DNA of 64,000 nt, taken from contig JAJKFL010000005.1 of assembly GCA_021186555.1 (NCBI GenBank), positions 12,017,135 to 12,081,134 on the forward strand, read 5' to 3'. Below the pieces are notes generated by a model. That model did not search any database and had not been told where the DNA came from. It saw only the letters and a program-made list of their open reading frames with translations. The translations under genes were made by a program, and so were the position numbers. This document shows positions 29,501 to 35,709 of this stretch, one piece after another. The stretch is from Reticulitermes speratus. Taxonomy: Eukaryota; Arthropoda; Insecta; Blattodea; Rhinotermitidae. Numbering within the stretch: the first letter of the stretch is position 1; each line of letters begins with the position of its first letter.

Positions 29501-32500
29501 CTCAACATAGGTCTTGTAATTCATAGCCATATGTGAACAAAAGATTATTGTTTACTCTACTAAACTTCCTGCAGTATTAGTTGGCTAAAGTTATTGCGAG
29601 AAAGAAGACACAATGTTGCAATATTCACCTCGTGAGTAGGAAGTGCTTCAACATGACTTTGCATAAGAAAGTAGGATGTATCAAGCCCGATGAACTTTAA
29701 AATGAGAGATGGGACATGATTGCATGGAAGGGCCAGCTCATTTTCAAAGTATATATGCTCGATAAACCATACAGGTATGGCATCAAAGCCTACCTGGTTT
29801 GTGGGTCCAAAAATGGTTACATATGTAATATGGAGGTGTATACTGGCAAATCATGACCAGTAAAAAATCTGGTTTTAGAGCTTCTGGATGCACAGCTACT
29901 CAATAAAGGATACTACTTGTTCCAGGACAGTTTCTATGACAGTGCTGAACTGAGTGAAATGCTGTTGGGAAAAAACACATATGTATGTGGTACATTGGGT
30001 CTAGACAGAGGAGTTCCTAAGGAAATGAAAGAAAAAATAAAATACCTGAAGACAGGAGAGTCCACTTACTGTCATAAAGGCCAAGTTCTGGTACAAGTAT
30101 GGTGAGATAAGAGGGGTTTAAAGCTTATTTCAACCCTACATGCAGCAAAGATTGTGGAGACAAGAAGAACCAGAAGGGTGAAACAATGAAGAAGCCAGAA
30201 ATAATTACTGTAACAAATTTATGCGAGACATGGATAGGGCAGACCAAATGTTGAACTATTACCCATGCTGAAGAAAAACCGTGAAATGGACTAAGAAATT
30301 TGTGTCCTTTTTGCTACACATAGCTGCTCTAAACAGTTTCATATTGTTCAAAAAATACACCACAAACCAAAATGAAGAGGGAAACGGTTATGCTTTCAAG
30401 GACTTCATACTTGAATTTGTTCAGAAAATAACAGAGCAAGAAGAGAGAGAAGATGAGAAAGATAGTACAATTGAATTGCTAGCCTCGACGTCAACAGCAT
30501 CAGCACCACTGCCACACAAATGACCGTCAGTGAAGGTACCAGCTGACTGTCTGCAGAGCAGACTCAAAATTCATAAAATGGTTCTTGTTCCACCAAGTGA
30601 AAAAAAAGAAAGGTGCAGCACTGAGAAGGCATAGACTTTGTTCAGCACATAAACAAAGAAAAAGAAACCAGTTTTGTATGTTCAACTTATGGTGCGGCAC
30701 TTTGCAAAACTCCTTGTTTCAGTGAATATCATGCAAAGAAAAATTACTTAACAGGTATGCAAAAATTTATTATGATTCCAGACATGTATTCTAACATTTC
30801 TTTTTAAAAAGAAATTTCCATTGATTTAAAAGTGAATTTATGTTGCCTATATATTATATATATAAAGAATATATATTCTTGAAAAGGTCTGCCAGAGTAC
30901 GGGAGGAATTTAAATGCCCCTGCTGCCAAGGAAAGGGTTAAGCAGGCATACTGGGTACTGGTCTGCAGAAATTTATGAACATAAGTAATGGTCCACAGTG
31001 TCAGAAGTTTGGGAAATACTGTAATAAAGTACTTGAAACTCAAGATTTTTATATTATATCTGTGGGGTTCTTGTTGAAAAGAAATATTGGTTAATTTGTA
31101 ATATATGTTCACATAATCTGTGTTGTTATTGGACTTCATTGAAGTTGGTGTGTGTAACCTGAAACTGCAACAGAATTAAAATAACATAGCAAGTTACATT
31201 AGCCTTTTCATAAGCATAAGTTGCATGGTTAAAATGACTGTAGAAGTTGAACTAAAATAATTGTGTCCGTGGTAGCATACTGGAAATTGAAAGAGGAAGC
31301 ACTGGATCGCACCTGTCTTAAGGCAGACTACAGAATGAATGAATGAATGAATAGCGTAATAACCAGGTGCAACAGTGCAGGGTGACCATGCCATAGGACA
31401 GGCACACTGGATTCTCACCATGGAGGTTCAGGTTTGATCTCGTGGCAGTCCATGTGAGATTTGTGTTGTCCAAACTGGCACTGAGACAGGTTTTTCTCCA
31501 AGCACTGCAGGTCCACAGTGTTTGTGGGTTTGTACATTGTGGTTTTACTTATTTGCTGAAAAATTATTGTGACCAACCCTTGTGCATCATGGTGTAATTC
31601 TTTTGCTTAATCACAGTCATGCTTGGATAGTAGTGCACAAGGGGCCTCATCTGCATGCATGTGTGACTTAGTAGCTACCAAGACATCGTACCATATGGAA
31701 TATAGTTTTAATTTGCACAGTGTTTAGAAATAATTATTGCCCTGCTTTTTTAAAGCTGTGGAAAGGGTGATGTGCTGTCAGTTAAGCCCCTAAGGATGAA
31801 AAGGAAAGGGTCTCTCTGTTAATGAAACTAGATAAGTTGGATAGGTTGAACAGGGGAGTGACAGTTGTTGAGGTTGGTTGGCAGTATGGTGTATGTGAAC
31901 TGACAGTTTGTTTCAGCAAGAAAAATGAAGAAAAGATCAGGGGAAGCATTAAGGCCAGTTTTCCATTAAGTGCAAAATTTCTCTGCAAATTATTGTGACT
32001 CTTCCTCAAACAGCTGGAAGGGGCATTGTGTGTATGCCTGGAAGATGAGACCCAGAAATGGCTGTAAGTGGTGCTGTGCTGATGGAGAAGGCCATAAATT
32101 TATACAGTCACTACACTGAGTTTGGGGGTGAGGAGATTGGCAGCTTCCATGCCAGTAAAGGCTGGTTTGAAAAATTTTTTAAGTGGATGAGCCTGTCCAA
32201 CACAAAGAGAATAGTAGAATCAGCATTTGCTGATCATGTGGCTGGCGCTAAATACCCAGAGGAGGACTACACTACCATTCTTGAAGAGGCTGGGGCAGTC
32301 ACTATTGTACCTCACATTGTGGGCAACACTGCTACCATTGTTTCCTTCTTTGGATGGTGTGCCTTTGGTGTTCTTTGTGTCTCCTTCAAAACACACCACC
32401 ACAGATCAGAACGATGCCATTTACTCCTACCTTTATCAGTCTTGATAGTGATGACAACAGCTGCTAGGCTCTCTTAAATTGCCTTGTTTCTCAGTCTGTA

Positions 32501-34724
32501 CTGAAAGTATGAAACTGTATGAAGGATAGTTAATTGTTAGAAAGGGTGTCAGTGGGATTTTTACGTCCAACAATTGTAGTTGAGTTTAGGAGGTGATTGG
32601 CTTGGAAGACATCGTGTAGGCTACTAGCTGCAATTCGGTTTGCCTGAGCCACACTCAAGGGAATATTGCATATGGTAACTGCAGTGACCACATGCACTGA
32701 TCTGATGATTGTTCACGTAGATTAACAATGCTTGGTCACTTTTGGTATTTTAATTTTACTACAAAACTTTCATAATGCATCAGTAAATGAAGAGAGCAAT
32801 ACACTGTTTTGATCACCTTGTGCACAGCATTTACATAAATGGAATCATTTGTATATTATCCAAGCTCACTTGCTCATGTATTTCATTTACTTCGCAGTAC
32901 GTACGGGTATTTAAGTTTTAAGCATACACCTGAAATAATGGCATTATTTCACAATTTAATACACTTTACTCATTAATAATCCCAGTGGTGATGAAGATAC
33001 TGATTAAGATTATACAATATCTAATTGTAACTTAGTTATAAGTTGGCTTGAATAGTGGTGTAGATTTTACGTCTGACTCGTGTGAAAACCAAAAGGCAAA
33101 TGTGGAAGCATCCCTTGCGAGTGTAGTGTGTCCCCATCACTAATAAATCCTCGAAATTTTCCTAGTTCCTCCTATTGTCTACCATTTGAAATACTTATAT
33201 TTCCGTAGGTTAAGAAGTAAACTTTTGAACACCCAAATCTGATTGGGTCACCAAATTTTTGCTCCAGTAATCCCTGATGTAGCTAGGGTAATCCTGTATT
33301 TGCGATCAACAAAGTTTTGAAGGCATGGTGCTAAGATATCTCCTACCCAAGAATATATGTGCACTTGAACTGTCAAGTATTTAATTTTACTTCCTGCTTT
33401 CATCACAAAATTTCTAACTACTCTGGCAGATATTAATGTCTTACTCCCCAACTGTCCTTTGGAGTGTCCTTCTGCCCAGCTGTGCTTCTAACTAACCTCC
33501 CTTTAAATTTCACCTAGCACTGCCTATCTTGCTAACATGTTCTAATTCATTCCCAAATGAAATAGCAAATCCCAATTTACATACCTGTCTGTCACTACTG
33601 TGCTCTGTCTCGAACCAAGGATCAGCTGTAACAACTACTTACCACAGCAAATCGACCTTCATGAGACAGGCCTGAAATTTCAGCCAGGGAGGCTGTCATG
33701 ACACCATAGCAGGTGTGTAAGGACATGCAGAAGAATGCAAAGCAATTGAGAAACATGTCTTTCTTCATCGAGTCTCCAGTCTCCCACTTTGCCATGCACT
33801 CTGTATCATTTGATCACTGTGACAGCTTTCAGCCAGGAACACTGACATTATTCCACTAAATTGCAACACTTTTTTTTGTTTTGTGTTATTTTTCACATGT
33901 CTTTGGTTACCCTAAACCCATTTTTCCCATAAGGTCTGAACTTTGTGCATCATGATTTTACAATTTGTGGGACTTCTCAAGAATGTAACCCACTTGAATG
34001 GTGGTGGGGGAGGGGGGAGCGTTTTCTGTACGTCAGTTTTTCCATGTAAATTATTCCACCAATGCTCCATAGTCATTAATTCATCTACCATGGATGCTGA
34101 CAACATTGCTAAGTAAACCACTAAACAGAAAGAGTGCAGGGGTTTTTATCATCTGCTGATGGTGAATTCTGTTATTTCTTTTTTCCCCAATAATGTCATA
34201 TTGTCTTTCTCAGAAATTTCTCATTTCATAGTAACTTACTGACTTCTAACCAGGGTAGCATATAGTGATTTATTTTATTTACTTACGGATTCTATAATTT
34301 CAGGTGTCCTCTGTACAGCACTAATGATGACATTCATGTGGATCCTGTCAGAGAAGAAGCAAAGAAGGCCAAGAAAGAAATAGAAACCAAGAATCCACAG
34401 TTGAAATTAAAACATGACCCAACACAAATGTTGCCTAAAGAAAGTGGTTTATATAGTGATCATCATAATCCCCACCACTTACATTACCATTATCACCAAC
34501 ATCATGACCATCATCTTGGATTCCCTCACCCCTTTTTTGGAGAACCTCCTGTTTGTGTACAGATGATTGATAGGCTTAACAGAGCCAGGCAAGGAATTCG
34601 GATGGCTGTAAGAATGGTAGCAGGTGAAGTTAATATCTCACTTGCTAACAATCGTGACCATCGACAGCCACAAAGACAGCATGTGCCAAACCAAAATCCA
34701 CTTCCACCTGCAAACCAAGATTGA
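1852..34724 (+). CDS. RNF216: RNF216/TRIAD3-like RBR E3 ubiquitin ligase, 5' partial, six exons
   Basis: RBR ligases take ubiquitin from an E2 onto a cysteine of the Rcat (RING2) domain and pass it to a substrate. In vertebrates RNF216 builds ubiquitin chains on innate-immune and endocytic substrates. Six exons join in frame to 354 codons plus a stop: 1852-1967, 2888-2975, 10553-10731, 12503-12613, 20027-20176, 34304-34724. All junctions are GT-AG and the phases agree. In order the product has RING1 (ECGCCF then HLFCKEC), a linker, IBR (CPFC, CLNPDC, ESCRNC), and Rcat (CWKC, EDGCNKMKC, CGALMCYIC). It ends in a CPLYS motif and a Lys/Glu-rich, then His-rich tail. The probable catalytic Cys is codon 20070-20072. 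Domain order, spacing and the CPLYS segment fit RNF216 rather than Parkin or Ariadne. The N-terminal part is outside the window. The largest intron (20177-34303) is packed with transposons. Confidence 0.93.
2888..2975 (+). CDS. RNF216: RNF216 exon b: RING1 second half
   Basis: The exon completes the split Lys codon and continues GAEVQIGNGKTTFPCLSDCV. This corresponds to the extra Cys-rich part of RING1 in RNF216 proteins, a Ser/Gly-rich turn followed by two cysteines. The acceptor is TTTTTAG at 2881-2887 and the donor GTATGT at 2976. It ends in phase 0 with KTLQ. Confidence 0.9.
2976..3935. other. RNF216 intron start, faint SINE-like and dispersed repeat
   Basis: No gene. Around 3010-3075 there is a tRNA-like pattern (TGGTTGGCTTG, then GATTCAGTCCC) that may be an old SINE head. 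A similar box-B-like piece lies at 2270-2290 in the preceding intron. Bases about 3640-3745 resemble 36655-36745 (shared GTAAGACGTA-like, TATTGGACAT and TGTGTTA words), so they belong to one dispersed repeat. Confidence 0.35.
3936..4762 (+). mobile_element. Tigger/pogo-type element, internally deleted
   Basis: The ends are inverted repeats starting CAGGCAGGTC on both strands, flanked by TA at 3934-3935 and 4763-4764. That is the target duplication of the Tc1/mariner/pogo superfamily. Inside, an ATG at 4204 opens a degraded transposase N-terminus: MSEKRNSTSPSAI, then after shifts EEKLYII and RTICDNADRIKESAKSGTKV. This matches the pipsqueak-like helix-turn-helix of Tigger transposases. The CENP-B and DDE domains are missing. 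At 827 bp it is a non-autonomous relic. Confidence 0.85.
5306..5644 (+). mobile_element. tRNA-derived SINE, family A, with target duplication
   Basis: The element body is 5320-5630. It begins with a tRNA-like head having a box-A-like GTGGCACAGTTGGTTGAGG and a clear box B, GGTTCGATTCCC. A GC-rich body follows and the end is a CTTTACC repeat tail. It is flanked by TTATGTTATTATTT (5306-5319) and TTATGTTATGATTT (5631-5644), 13 of 14 identical. A truncated reverse copy of the same family is at 11590-11770. Family naming (for example Talua-like in termites) would be a guess. Confidence 0.85.
6641..6692 (+). ncRNA. Hammerhead-ribozyme-like motif (Penelope-like relic)
   Basis: The core is CTGATGA (6647-6653), a stem II (GGTTC pairing with GGGCC, two G-U pairs), then GAAA (6674-6677). 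The self-complementary stem III ACATGT (6677-6682) and a T at the cleavage position follow. Short stem III makes this a type-I hammerhead of the kind found in Penelope-like element terminal repeats. One extra T sits between the core and stem II, as in the other copies of this window. No Penelope coding sequence was recognised beside it. Confidence 0.55.
6962..7990 (-). mobile_element. Non-LTR retrotransposon 3' end with RNase H (I-like), 5' truncated
   Basis: On the minus strand an open frame from 7969 encodes an RNase H domain. It shows the catalytic acidic positions in KLDGSRDGSG, QTEIQAI and IFSDSQTAL, and the motif WVPGHSGILGNEKADELA. A one-base shift near 7240 then moves the frame to a zinc-binding tail (CRFCGLE with VHHIVCGC) ending near 7060. 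A short 3' UTR and a GAA microsatellite tail (6963-6982 on the + strand as TTC repeats) follow. RNase H places it in the I-like group of LINEs. RT and endonuclease are absent, so this is a dead 5'-truncated insertion of about 1 kb. Confidence 0.9.
7991..8890. other. Intron, nothing recognised
   Basis: Unique-looking intronic sequence. Open frames on both strands here show no domain or family signature. Confidence 0.4.
8891..8983. repeat. TGG/CGG trinucleotide microsatellite
   Basis: An interrupted run of TGG and CGG triplets. It generates artificial poly-Trp or poly-Pro frames on the two strands and is not coding. Confidence 0.95.
8984..10552. other. Intron, nothing recognised
   Basis: AT-rich intron with a short TG/TA microsatellite near 10079-10115. 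No transposon ends or exons could be supported before the acceptor at 10552. Confidence 0.4.
10553..10731 (+). CDS. RNF216: RNF216 exon c: linker and IBR first half
   Basis: The exon begins AVLKPSVLSRMLQRKQ, the helical linker after RING1, and contains the IBR zinc pairs CPFC and CLNPDC plus ESC. The acceptor is GTCTTGCAG and the donor GTATGT at 10732, which splits an Arg codon. The join to exon b gives a continuous RNF216-like segment, so no exon seems to be missing. Confidence 0.93.
10900..10990. mobile_element. Possible hAT terminal fragment
   Basis: CAGGGGTCCACAAATTTTCC resembles hAT inverted ends and is followed by GC-richer sequence. No matching second end or 8-bp duplication was found, so this is weak. 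Confidence 0.3.
11481..11510. repeat. GT dinucleotide microsatellite
   Basis: About 15 GT units in an intron. Confidence 0.95.
11590..11770 (-). mobile_element. tRNA-derived SINE, family A, truncated reverse copy
   Basis: Read on the minus strand it begins GGGAACGCAGTGGCACAG. It has box B as GGTTTGATTCCC and then matches the body of the 5320-5630 SINE, including GTCGACTCAGCCTCTAACAG. It stops about 180 bp in, near the shared GGAAT sequence, so the 3' half is missing. Confidence 0.82.
12020..12220 (+). pseudogene. Non-LTR retrotransposon C-terminal relic (RTE-like tail)
   Basis: With frameshifts the + strand reads TGRWKMLRNTEYHDMYSSAH, then RRVGWVGHIAS, then GEVRNAYKT. This recalls the common C-terminal tail of insect RTE-type reverse transcriptases (WRKLHNEELHDLYSS, then RRMRWAGHVARMGE). 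It is short and broken by a stop and shifts. Nothing else of the element is visible nearby. Confidence 0.6.
12503..12613 (+). CDS. RNF216: RNF216 exon d: IBR second half
   Basis: The exon begins with the completed Arg codon and NCKQLNHIPLRC, giving the remaining IBR cysteines. An acidic/basic helix follows (DEVEKPDEVKARIYIEDRM) that leads into Rcat. The acceptor is TTCTTTCAG and the donor GTAAGA at 12614 (phase 2). Confidence 0.93.
12614..13251. other. Intron, nothing recognised
   Basis: AT-rich intronic sequence between exon d and the mariner element. Confidence 0.4.
13252..14134 (+). mobile_element. Mariner element, internally deleted
   Basis: The body is 13254-14132, flanked by TA. The inverted ends are CACAGTGTGCCCGTTAAATA on the left and its near-complement on the right (28 or so bases agree, including TTAAATAATGAGACTG). 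Inside are two transposase pieces. The first is the N-terminal helix-turn-helix region (VEQCVVIKFYF, then QVFRRFARFQEGRELLEDD and RRVTTRLLAERL). The second is the C-terminal HHPPYSPDLAPADFLLF, with the third Asp of the DD34D triad. The first two Asp and the sequence between are deleted, and one frameshift and a TAA (13745-13747) break the frame. At 879 bp it is non-autonomous. Confidence 0.93.
14225..14430 (+). mobile_element. SINE-like relic, family C
   Basis: A tRNA-like head (GTGGTTAGCCGCC as box A, GGGTTTAGTCCC as box B) is followed by a body ending TCATCAATGCTCCATACTCA. The body matches 34040-34110 (ACCAATGCTCCATAGTCATT), so the two are copies of one old family. Confidence 0.5.
14431..15969. 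other. Intron, nothing recognised
   Basis: No exon or transposon signature found. The open frames are short and lack family resemblance. Confidence 0.4.
15970..18204 (+). mobile_element. piggyBac-type element, decayed and interrupted
   Basis: The + strand carries piggyBac transposase pieces in the right order. They are an acidic N-terminus (SDTDENSNTDFPEHDND at 16084), the FFDKDIVREIVNKTSCYAQQ motif (16317-16370) and RVNEWQSMTAEGIRIVLALL (to 16490). After a foreign insert come ISDCIS, FMDRFESICRFLHF, IDESFTLWKGHLFFKQYL (first acidic residue of the catalytic domain, about 17440), and relics as far as SDVGEID and a C-terminal helix. Many stops and shifts show it is dead. The 3' end GAAGGG followed by TTAA (18201-18204) fits a piggyBac terminus. 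The 5' end is blurred near 15970. Confidence 0.82.
16498..17191. mobile_element. About 690-bp insertion inside the piggyBac relic, class unknown
   Basis: The piggyBac reading frame stops at about 16497 and resumes at about 17192. The word AACA flanks both sides, and removing one copy with the insert restores the frame (VIN followed by MTQ and the ISD motif). The insert is GC-richer at its right end, with a G run at 17128-17138. It has no ORF of recognisable family and no clear TG...CA ends. A solo LTR or a MITE are both possible. Confidence 0.5.
18272..18836. mobile_element. hAT-type MITE with 8-bp target duplication
   Basis: The body is 18280-18828 (549 bp). The left end is CAGCGGTTCTCAAAGTGTG; the right end read on the other strand is CAGTGTTTCCTAAAATTTT. 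Both flanks are GTCTGGAC (18272-18279 and 18829-18836), a perfect 8-bp duplication as hAT transposases make. There is no coding sequence inside. It sits just beyond the piggyBac 3' end. Confidence 0.9.
18837..20026. other. Intron, nothing recognised
   Basis: AT-rich intron up to the acceptor of exon e. The minus-strand open frames at 19415-19774 have no domain signature. Confidence 0.4.
20027..20176 (+). CDS. RNF216: RNF216 exon e: catalytic Rcat (RING2)
   Basis: The exon encodes RTCWKCGKKFIKEDGC and then NKMKCTCGALMCYIC. The Cys of EDGC (20070-20072) sits where the ubiquitin-accepting Cys lies in RBR ligases, for example GGC in Parkin. All expected zinc cysteines and a downstream DYSHF His are present, so this copy looks catalytically competent. 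The acceptor is CTGTTACAG and the donor GTAAGT at 20177. Confidence 0.94.
20268..20490 (+). mobile_element. tRNA-derived SINE, family B, diverged copy
   Basis: The head has a box-A-like TGGTCTGTATAGTGACTGG and box B GGCTTGATTCCC. The body shares CCCAGCCTC, GTGGGTAC, AGTTGACCAC, CTCCATCTAG and GAGCTGTACCT words, in order, with the much cleaner minus-strand SINE at 26548-26809. It lies just inside the long intron after exon e. Confidence 0.7.
20491..21304. other. Intron, possible piggyBac-like end only
   Basis: A TTAACCCTTCAGGACTG at 20844 resembles a piggyBac terminus without a partner. A short direct repeat (AGCAGTGTTTTCT) occurs at 20968 and 21000. No gene. Confidence 0.3.
21305..22225 (-). 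pseudogene. Penelope-like element relic: N-terminus, RT tail, GIY-YIG endonuclease
   Basis: Read on the minus strand, 22223-22035 gives an N-terminal piece with ITDTWFNKQCMTNKIII, a conserved Penelope-like start. At 22003 it passes directly to RIINFLDPDLHRNEQDITF, the region at the end of the reverse transcriptase. Then follow AEYRRAVFEPTINRTAQLP and IAENYGYDLKKLP. At 21555-21430 comes the GIY-YIG endonuclease region (GIQALKCNTCNHHYIA, then TGRRFTERLEHI with the preceding zinc Cys pair). The frame shifts to HEYGNVQDVMETIQ and stops near 21308. The RT palm and fingers are deleted, so it cannot be active. A hammerhead-like motif lies on the opposite strand 560 bp upstream of its start. Confidence 0.82.
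22226..22780. other. Probable Penelope 5' region and intron
   Basis: Sequence between the Penelope N-terminal relic and the hammerhead motif, AT-rich, without ORFs of interest. Confidence 0.35.
22781..22832 (+). ncRNA. Hammerhead-ribozyme-like motif beside the Penelope relic
   Basis: The core is CTGATGA (22789-22795), stem II GGCTTT pairing with AAAGCT (six pairs, one G-U), then GAAA (22815-22818). The palindromic stem III is ACATGT (22818-22823), with A at the cleavage position. Stem I begins GC pairing with GC. The stem II sequence differs from the 6641 copy but still pairs, which supports a real structure. It is antisense to the Penelope coding sequence, as expected if the terminal repeat is inverted. 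Confidence 0.62.
23415..24707 (+). mobile_element. Tigger-like DNA transposon copy 1, internally deleted
   Basis: The body is 23417-24705, between TA dinucleotides, with imperfect inverted ends CAGTGGAGCCTCGTTCCATC and CAGTGAAACCTCTATCCATC. An open frame 23732-24442 encodes the second part of a Tigger DDE domain. It has IVIGKSPKPQCFKNVKK, then LLFVDNCAAHP with the second Asp, and TSVLQPLDLGVIKCYK with the third Asp 31 residues on. A possible original start ATGGCGGG (23661) is followed almost at once by the middle of the DDE domain, so the DNA-binding half and first Asp are deleted. An 8-9 base deletion near 24350 shifts the C-terminus out of frame. It ends DFLSKK in the other frame. Confidence 0.92.
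24708..25025. other. Intron, nothing recognised
   Basis: Short AT-rich stretch between two transposons. Confidence 0.4.
25026..26180 (+). mobile_element. Old mariner element, heavily decayed
   Basis: The left end GGGTGTGTGAAAAGTAATGA looks like a mariner terminus; the right end near 26150-26178 is a poor complement. Across several frames the + strand reads TDVSVQKANELLISRQDL (N-terminal region) and ESWIRCYDLESKHQ (around the first Asp). Next come SPTKFGMMSFPGK, LLQDYA..PHAS and HLPYSPTLASRDFWAF, the last at the third-Asp motif with changes. Stops and shifts are many, so this is much older than the 13254 copy. Confidence 0.78.
26181..26531. other. Intron, nothing recognised
   Basis: No recognised element between the mariner relic and the SINE. 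Open frames on both strands lack similarity to any family I know. Confidence 0.35.
26532..26825 (-). mobile_element. tRNA-derived SINE, family B, recent copy
   Basis: The body 26548-26809 reads on the minus strand, starting GTAGGCCGGGATAGCGTAGT. It has box A TAGCGTAGTCGG, box B CAACGAATCCCGG and a 3' end rich in TTTTACC. Both flanks carry AGAAGGTACTGGCAAA (26532-26547 and 26810-26825), a perfect 16-bp target duplication, so insertion is recent. The minus-strand frame (SVVGIATHYGLDSPG, GVKRPGRGVDHPP) is a spurious peptide often seen in automatic annotations of this SINE type and is not a gene. Confidence 0.93.
26831..28142 (+). mobile_element. Tigger-like DNA transposon copy 2, internally deleted
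   Basis: The body is 26833-28140, TA-flanked, with ends CAGTGGAACCTCGTTGCATC and CAGTAAAACCTCAATGCATC. It is clearly the same family as 23417-24705. An open frame 27276-28022 runs from just before LLFVDNCAAHP (second Asp) through SVLQPLDLGVIKCYK (third Asp) to an intact C-terminus ending FFSSKK, with a Gly/Glu-rich stretch near 27795-27835. Upstream codons with one in-frame stop continue the domain to IVIGKS. The DNA-binding half and first Asp are missing. The left deletion breakpoint differs from copy 1. Confidence 0.93.
28143..29192. other. Intron, nothing recognised
   Basis: AT-rich, no family signature on either strand. Confidence 0.4.
29193..30941 (+). mobile_element. piggyBac-type element with TTAA ends, decayed
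   Basis: The body is 29197-30937, flanked by TTAA on both sides (29193-29196, 30938-30941). The ends are CTCTTTTCCTGGCA and, on the other strand, CCCTTTCCTTGGCA. Transposase pieces on the + strand are MIAWKGQLIFKVYMLDKPYR (catalytic domain start, about 29715), NMEVYTGKS, and LNKGYYLFQDSFYDSAELSE with the second Asp. Then follow NTYVCGTLGLDRGVPKEMKE, TVKWTKKFVSFLLHIAALN and a Cys-rich zinc-binding end near 30665-30750 (SFVCSTYGAALCKTPCF). The N-terminus is deleted and several stops and shifts break the frame. It is a different family from 15970-18204, judging by its ends. Confidence 0.9.
30950..31021. mobile_element. Possible hAT right-end fragment
   Basis: The end read on the minus strand is CAGTATTTCCCAAACTTCTG, typical of hAT termini. 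There is no partner end in reach, as the piggyBac boundary lies just to the left. Confidence 0.35.
31375..31560 (+). mobile_element. SINE-like relic, weak
   Basis: A tRNA-like pattern with a possible box B (GGTTTGATCTCGTGGCAG) follows GGGTGACCATGCC. The downstream words recall family C. Preceded by a GAAT microsatellite at 31333-31351. Confidence 0.35.
31775..32295 (+). pseudogene. Tigger/jerky-type DNA-binding domain relic
   Basis: The + strand reads LMKLDKLDRLNRGVTVVEVG, then QYGVCELTVCFSKKNEEKIR (first helix-turn-helix). Next are CLEDETQKWL, VSGAVLMEKAINLYSHYTEF and SFHASKGWFEKFFKWMSLSN (the CENP-B-type second domain). These are the two DNA-binding domains of Tigger/jerky proteins in correct order. 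Stops or shifts lie before 32058, where an intact frame of 139 codons starts. After about 32295 that frame runs into unrelated sequence and no DDE domain follows, so it is a fragment rather than a domesticated gene. Confidence 0.78.
32296..34303. other. Intron end, one faint SINE relic
   Basis: No exon before 34304. Bases about 33930-34110 resemble the family C SINE-like relic of 14225-14430 (shared TTTGTGGGA and CAATGCTCCATA words). Confidence 0.35.
34304..34724 (+). CDS. RNF216: RNF216 last exon: CPLYS motif and His-rich tail
   Basis: After the acceptor ATAATTTCAG the exon completes a Lys codon and reads CPLYSTNDDIHVDPVREEAK. A Lys/Glu-rich helix, a His-rich run near 34465-34515 and a polar C-terminus ending ANQD follow. 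The stop is TGA at 34722-34724. The CPLYS-acidic-helix order matches the segment after Rcat in RNF216. In-frame sense codons continue past the stop. Confidence 0.88.
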
Positions 34725-34937
34725 AACCTAGGTAGGCATGCAGGCACAGTTGCAGCTGTTGACACACATGTATGCAAAGTTGCATGTGAAGACCAGCTGC
34801 TCAATCCTCCCCTCAGCTTCCCACCACATGATAACCTAATGGCTGTGAATGCTATGATGATTCATGCTGCAGTGCCACCAGTGAGACAAGAACCACCACC
34901 GGATAGTTTCTTCCCATCCCCAACTCCAGAGCACTAA
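34725..34937 (+). other. In-frame open extension after the RNF216 TGA
   Basis: The frame of the last RNF216 exon continues for 70 codons beyond TGA, to TAA at 34935-34937. The extension is rich in Pro and Met toward its end, with segments such as NPPLSFPPHDN and PPVRQEPPPDSFFPSPTPEH. That composition recalls the proline-rich C-termini of RNF216 proteins more than it does AT-rich 3' UTR. Three readings are possible: programmed readthrough, a recent nonsense mutation or sequence error in a longer protein, or chance. Confidence 0.5.
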
Positions 34938-35300
34938 CTTCCAGTTATGACATTAAAACCTTCCCCTTCCACACTTCCACCACTTGCTCCCACTCCATGA
35001 ATGTAAGAGTTTCAGTGAGAGCACAGTTATGCCATTTAATATGGAAAGCATTTTTTACCAAAACTTGTGTGTTTGTCCAAATAAAAGATGTTGAAACTAA
35101 GATATATTTGTGTAAAATACATACAACAATTGAAAGTATGGAAAATTGTAAGCTACTTTTGCTGTGGTGGTATAATTTTTGTGCAGAAGTTCTTTAAAGC
35201 TTACGTTTAGTTTGTTGTGCTGTTACAGAAAGCCCCATTTTCCATTCAAATGCATTGTAATATGGCCAAATATTAGGCTTTAGTTCATTGATTAATAAAG
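34938..35300 (+). terminator. RNF216 3' UTR with two AATAAA polyadenylation signals
   Basis: AATAAA hexamers at 35080-35085 and 35294-35299 lie 360 and 570 bases after the TGA, in AT-rich sequence without open frames of interest. Either could define the mRNA end. Confidence 0.55.
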
Positions 35301-35709
35301 GCACTTGGTTAAATTATGTTGCTTCTCATGATCTTTCTTTTGTCCTCAGATGAAAAATACATTACATATACATAACTAAATCCTGCTGTCAGTTATTCAG
35401 TTATAATATTGGTGTGATATTTTAAATTGTCATAAAAGTTTATTTGAATGAAATGAAAATGTAGGCCTATGAGTCAAATGGAACAGCATGCTAGTTTGTA
35501 TCAGTGCATGAGAGCCATGCATCTAGTTAATTTAATTTTTTGAAAGTTTTTACTTAATCACATTTATTGTATGGAGTGTCCAGTAACTCAGTACACACAT
35601 ACATTCCACAGATCCAGAAGTTTGCGAAGATGACAGTAGGATGTGGAGTAACACGTAGCACACAATATATACAAAAATATACAAAATACACAAATTTTTA
35701 CAGTACAAA

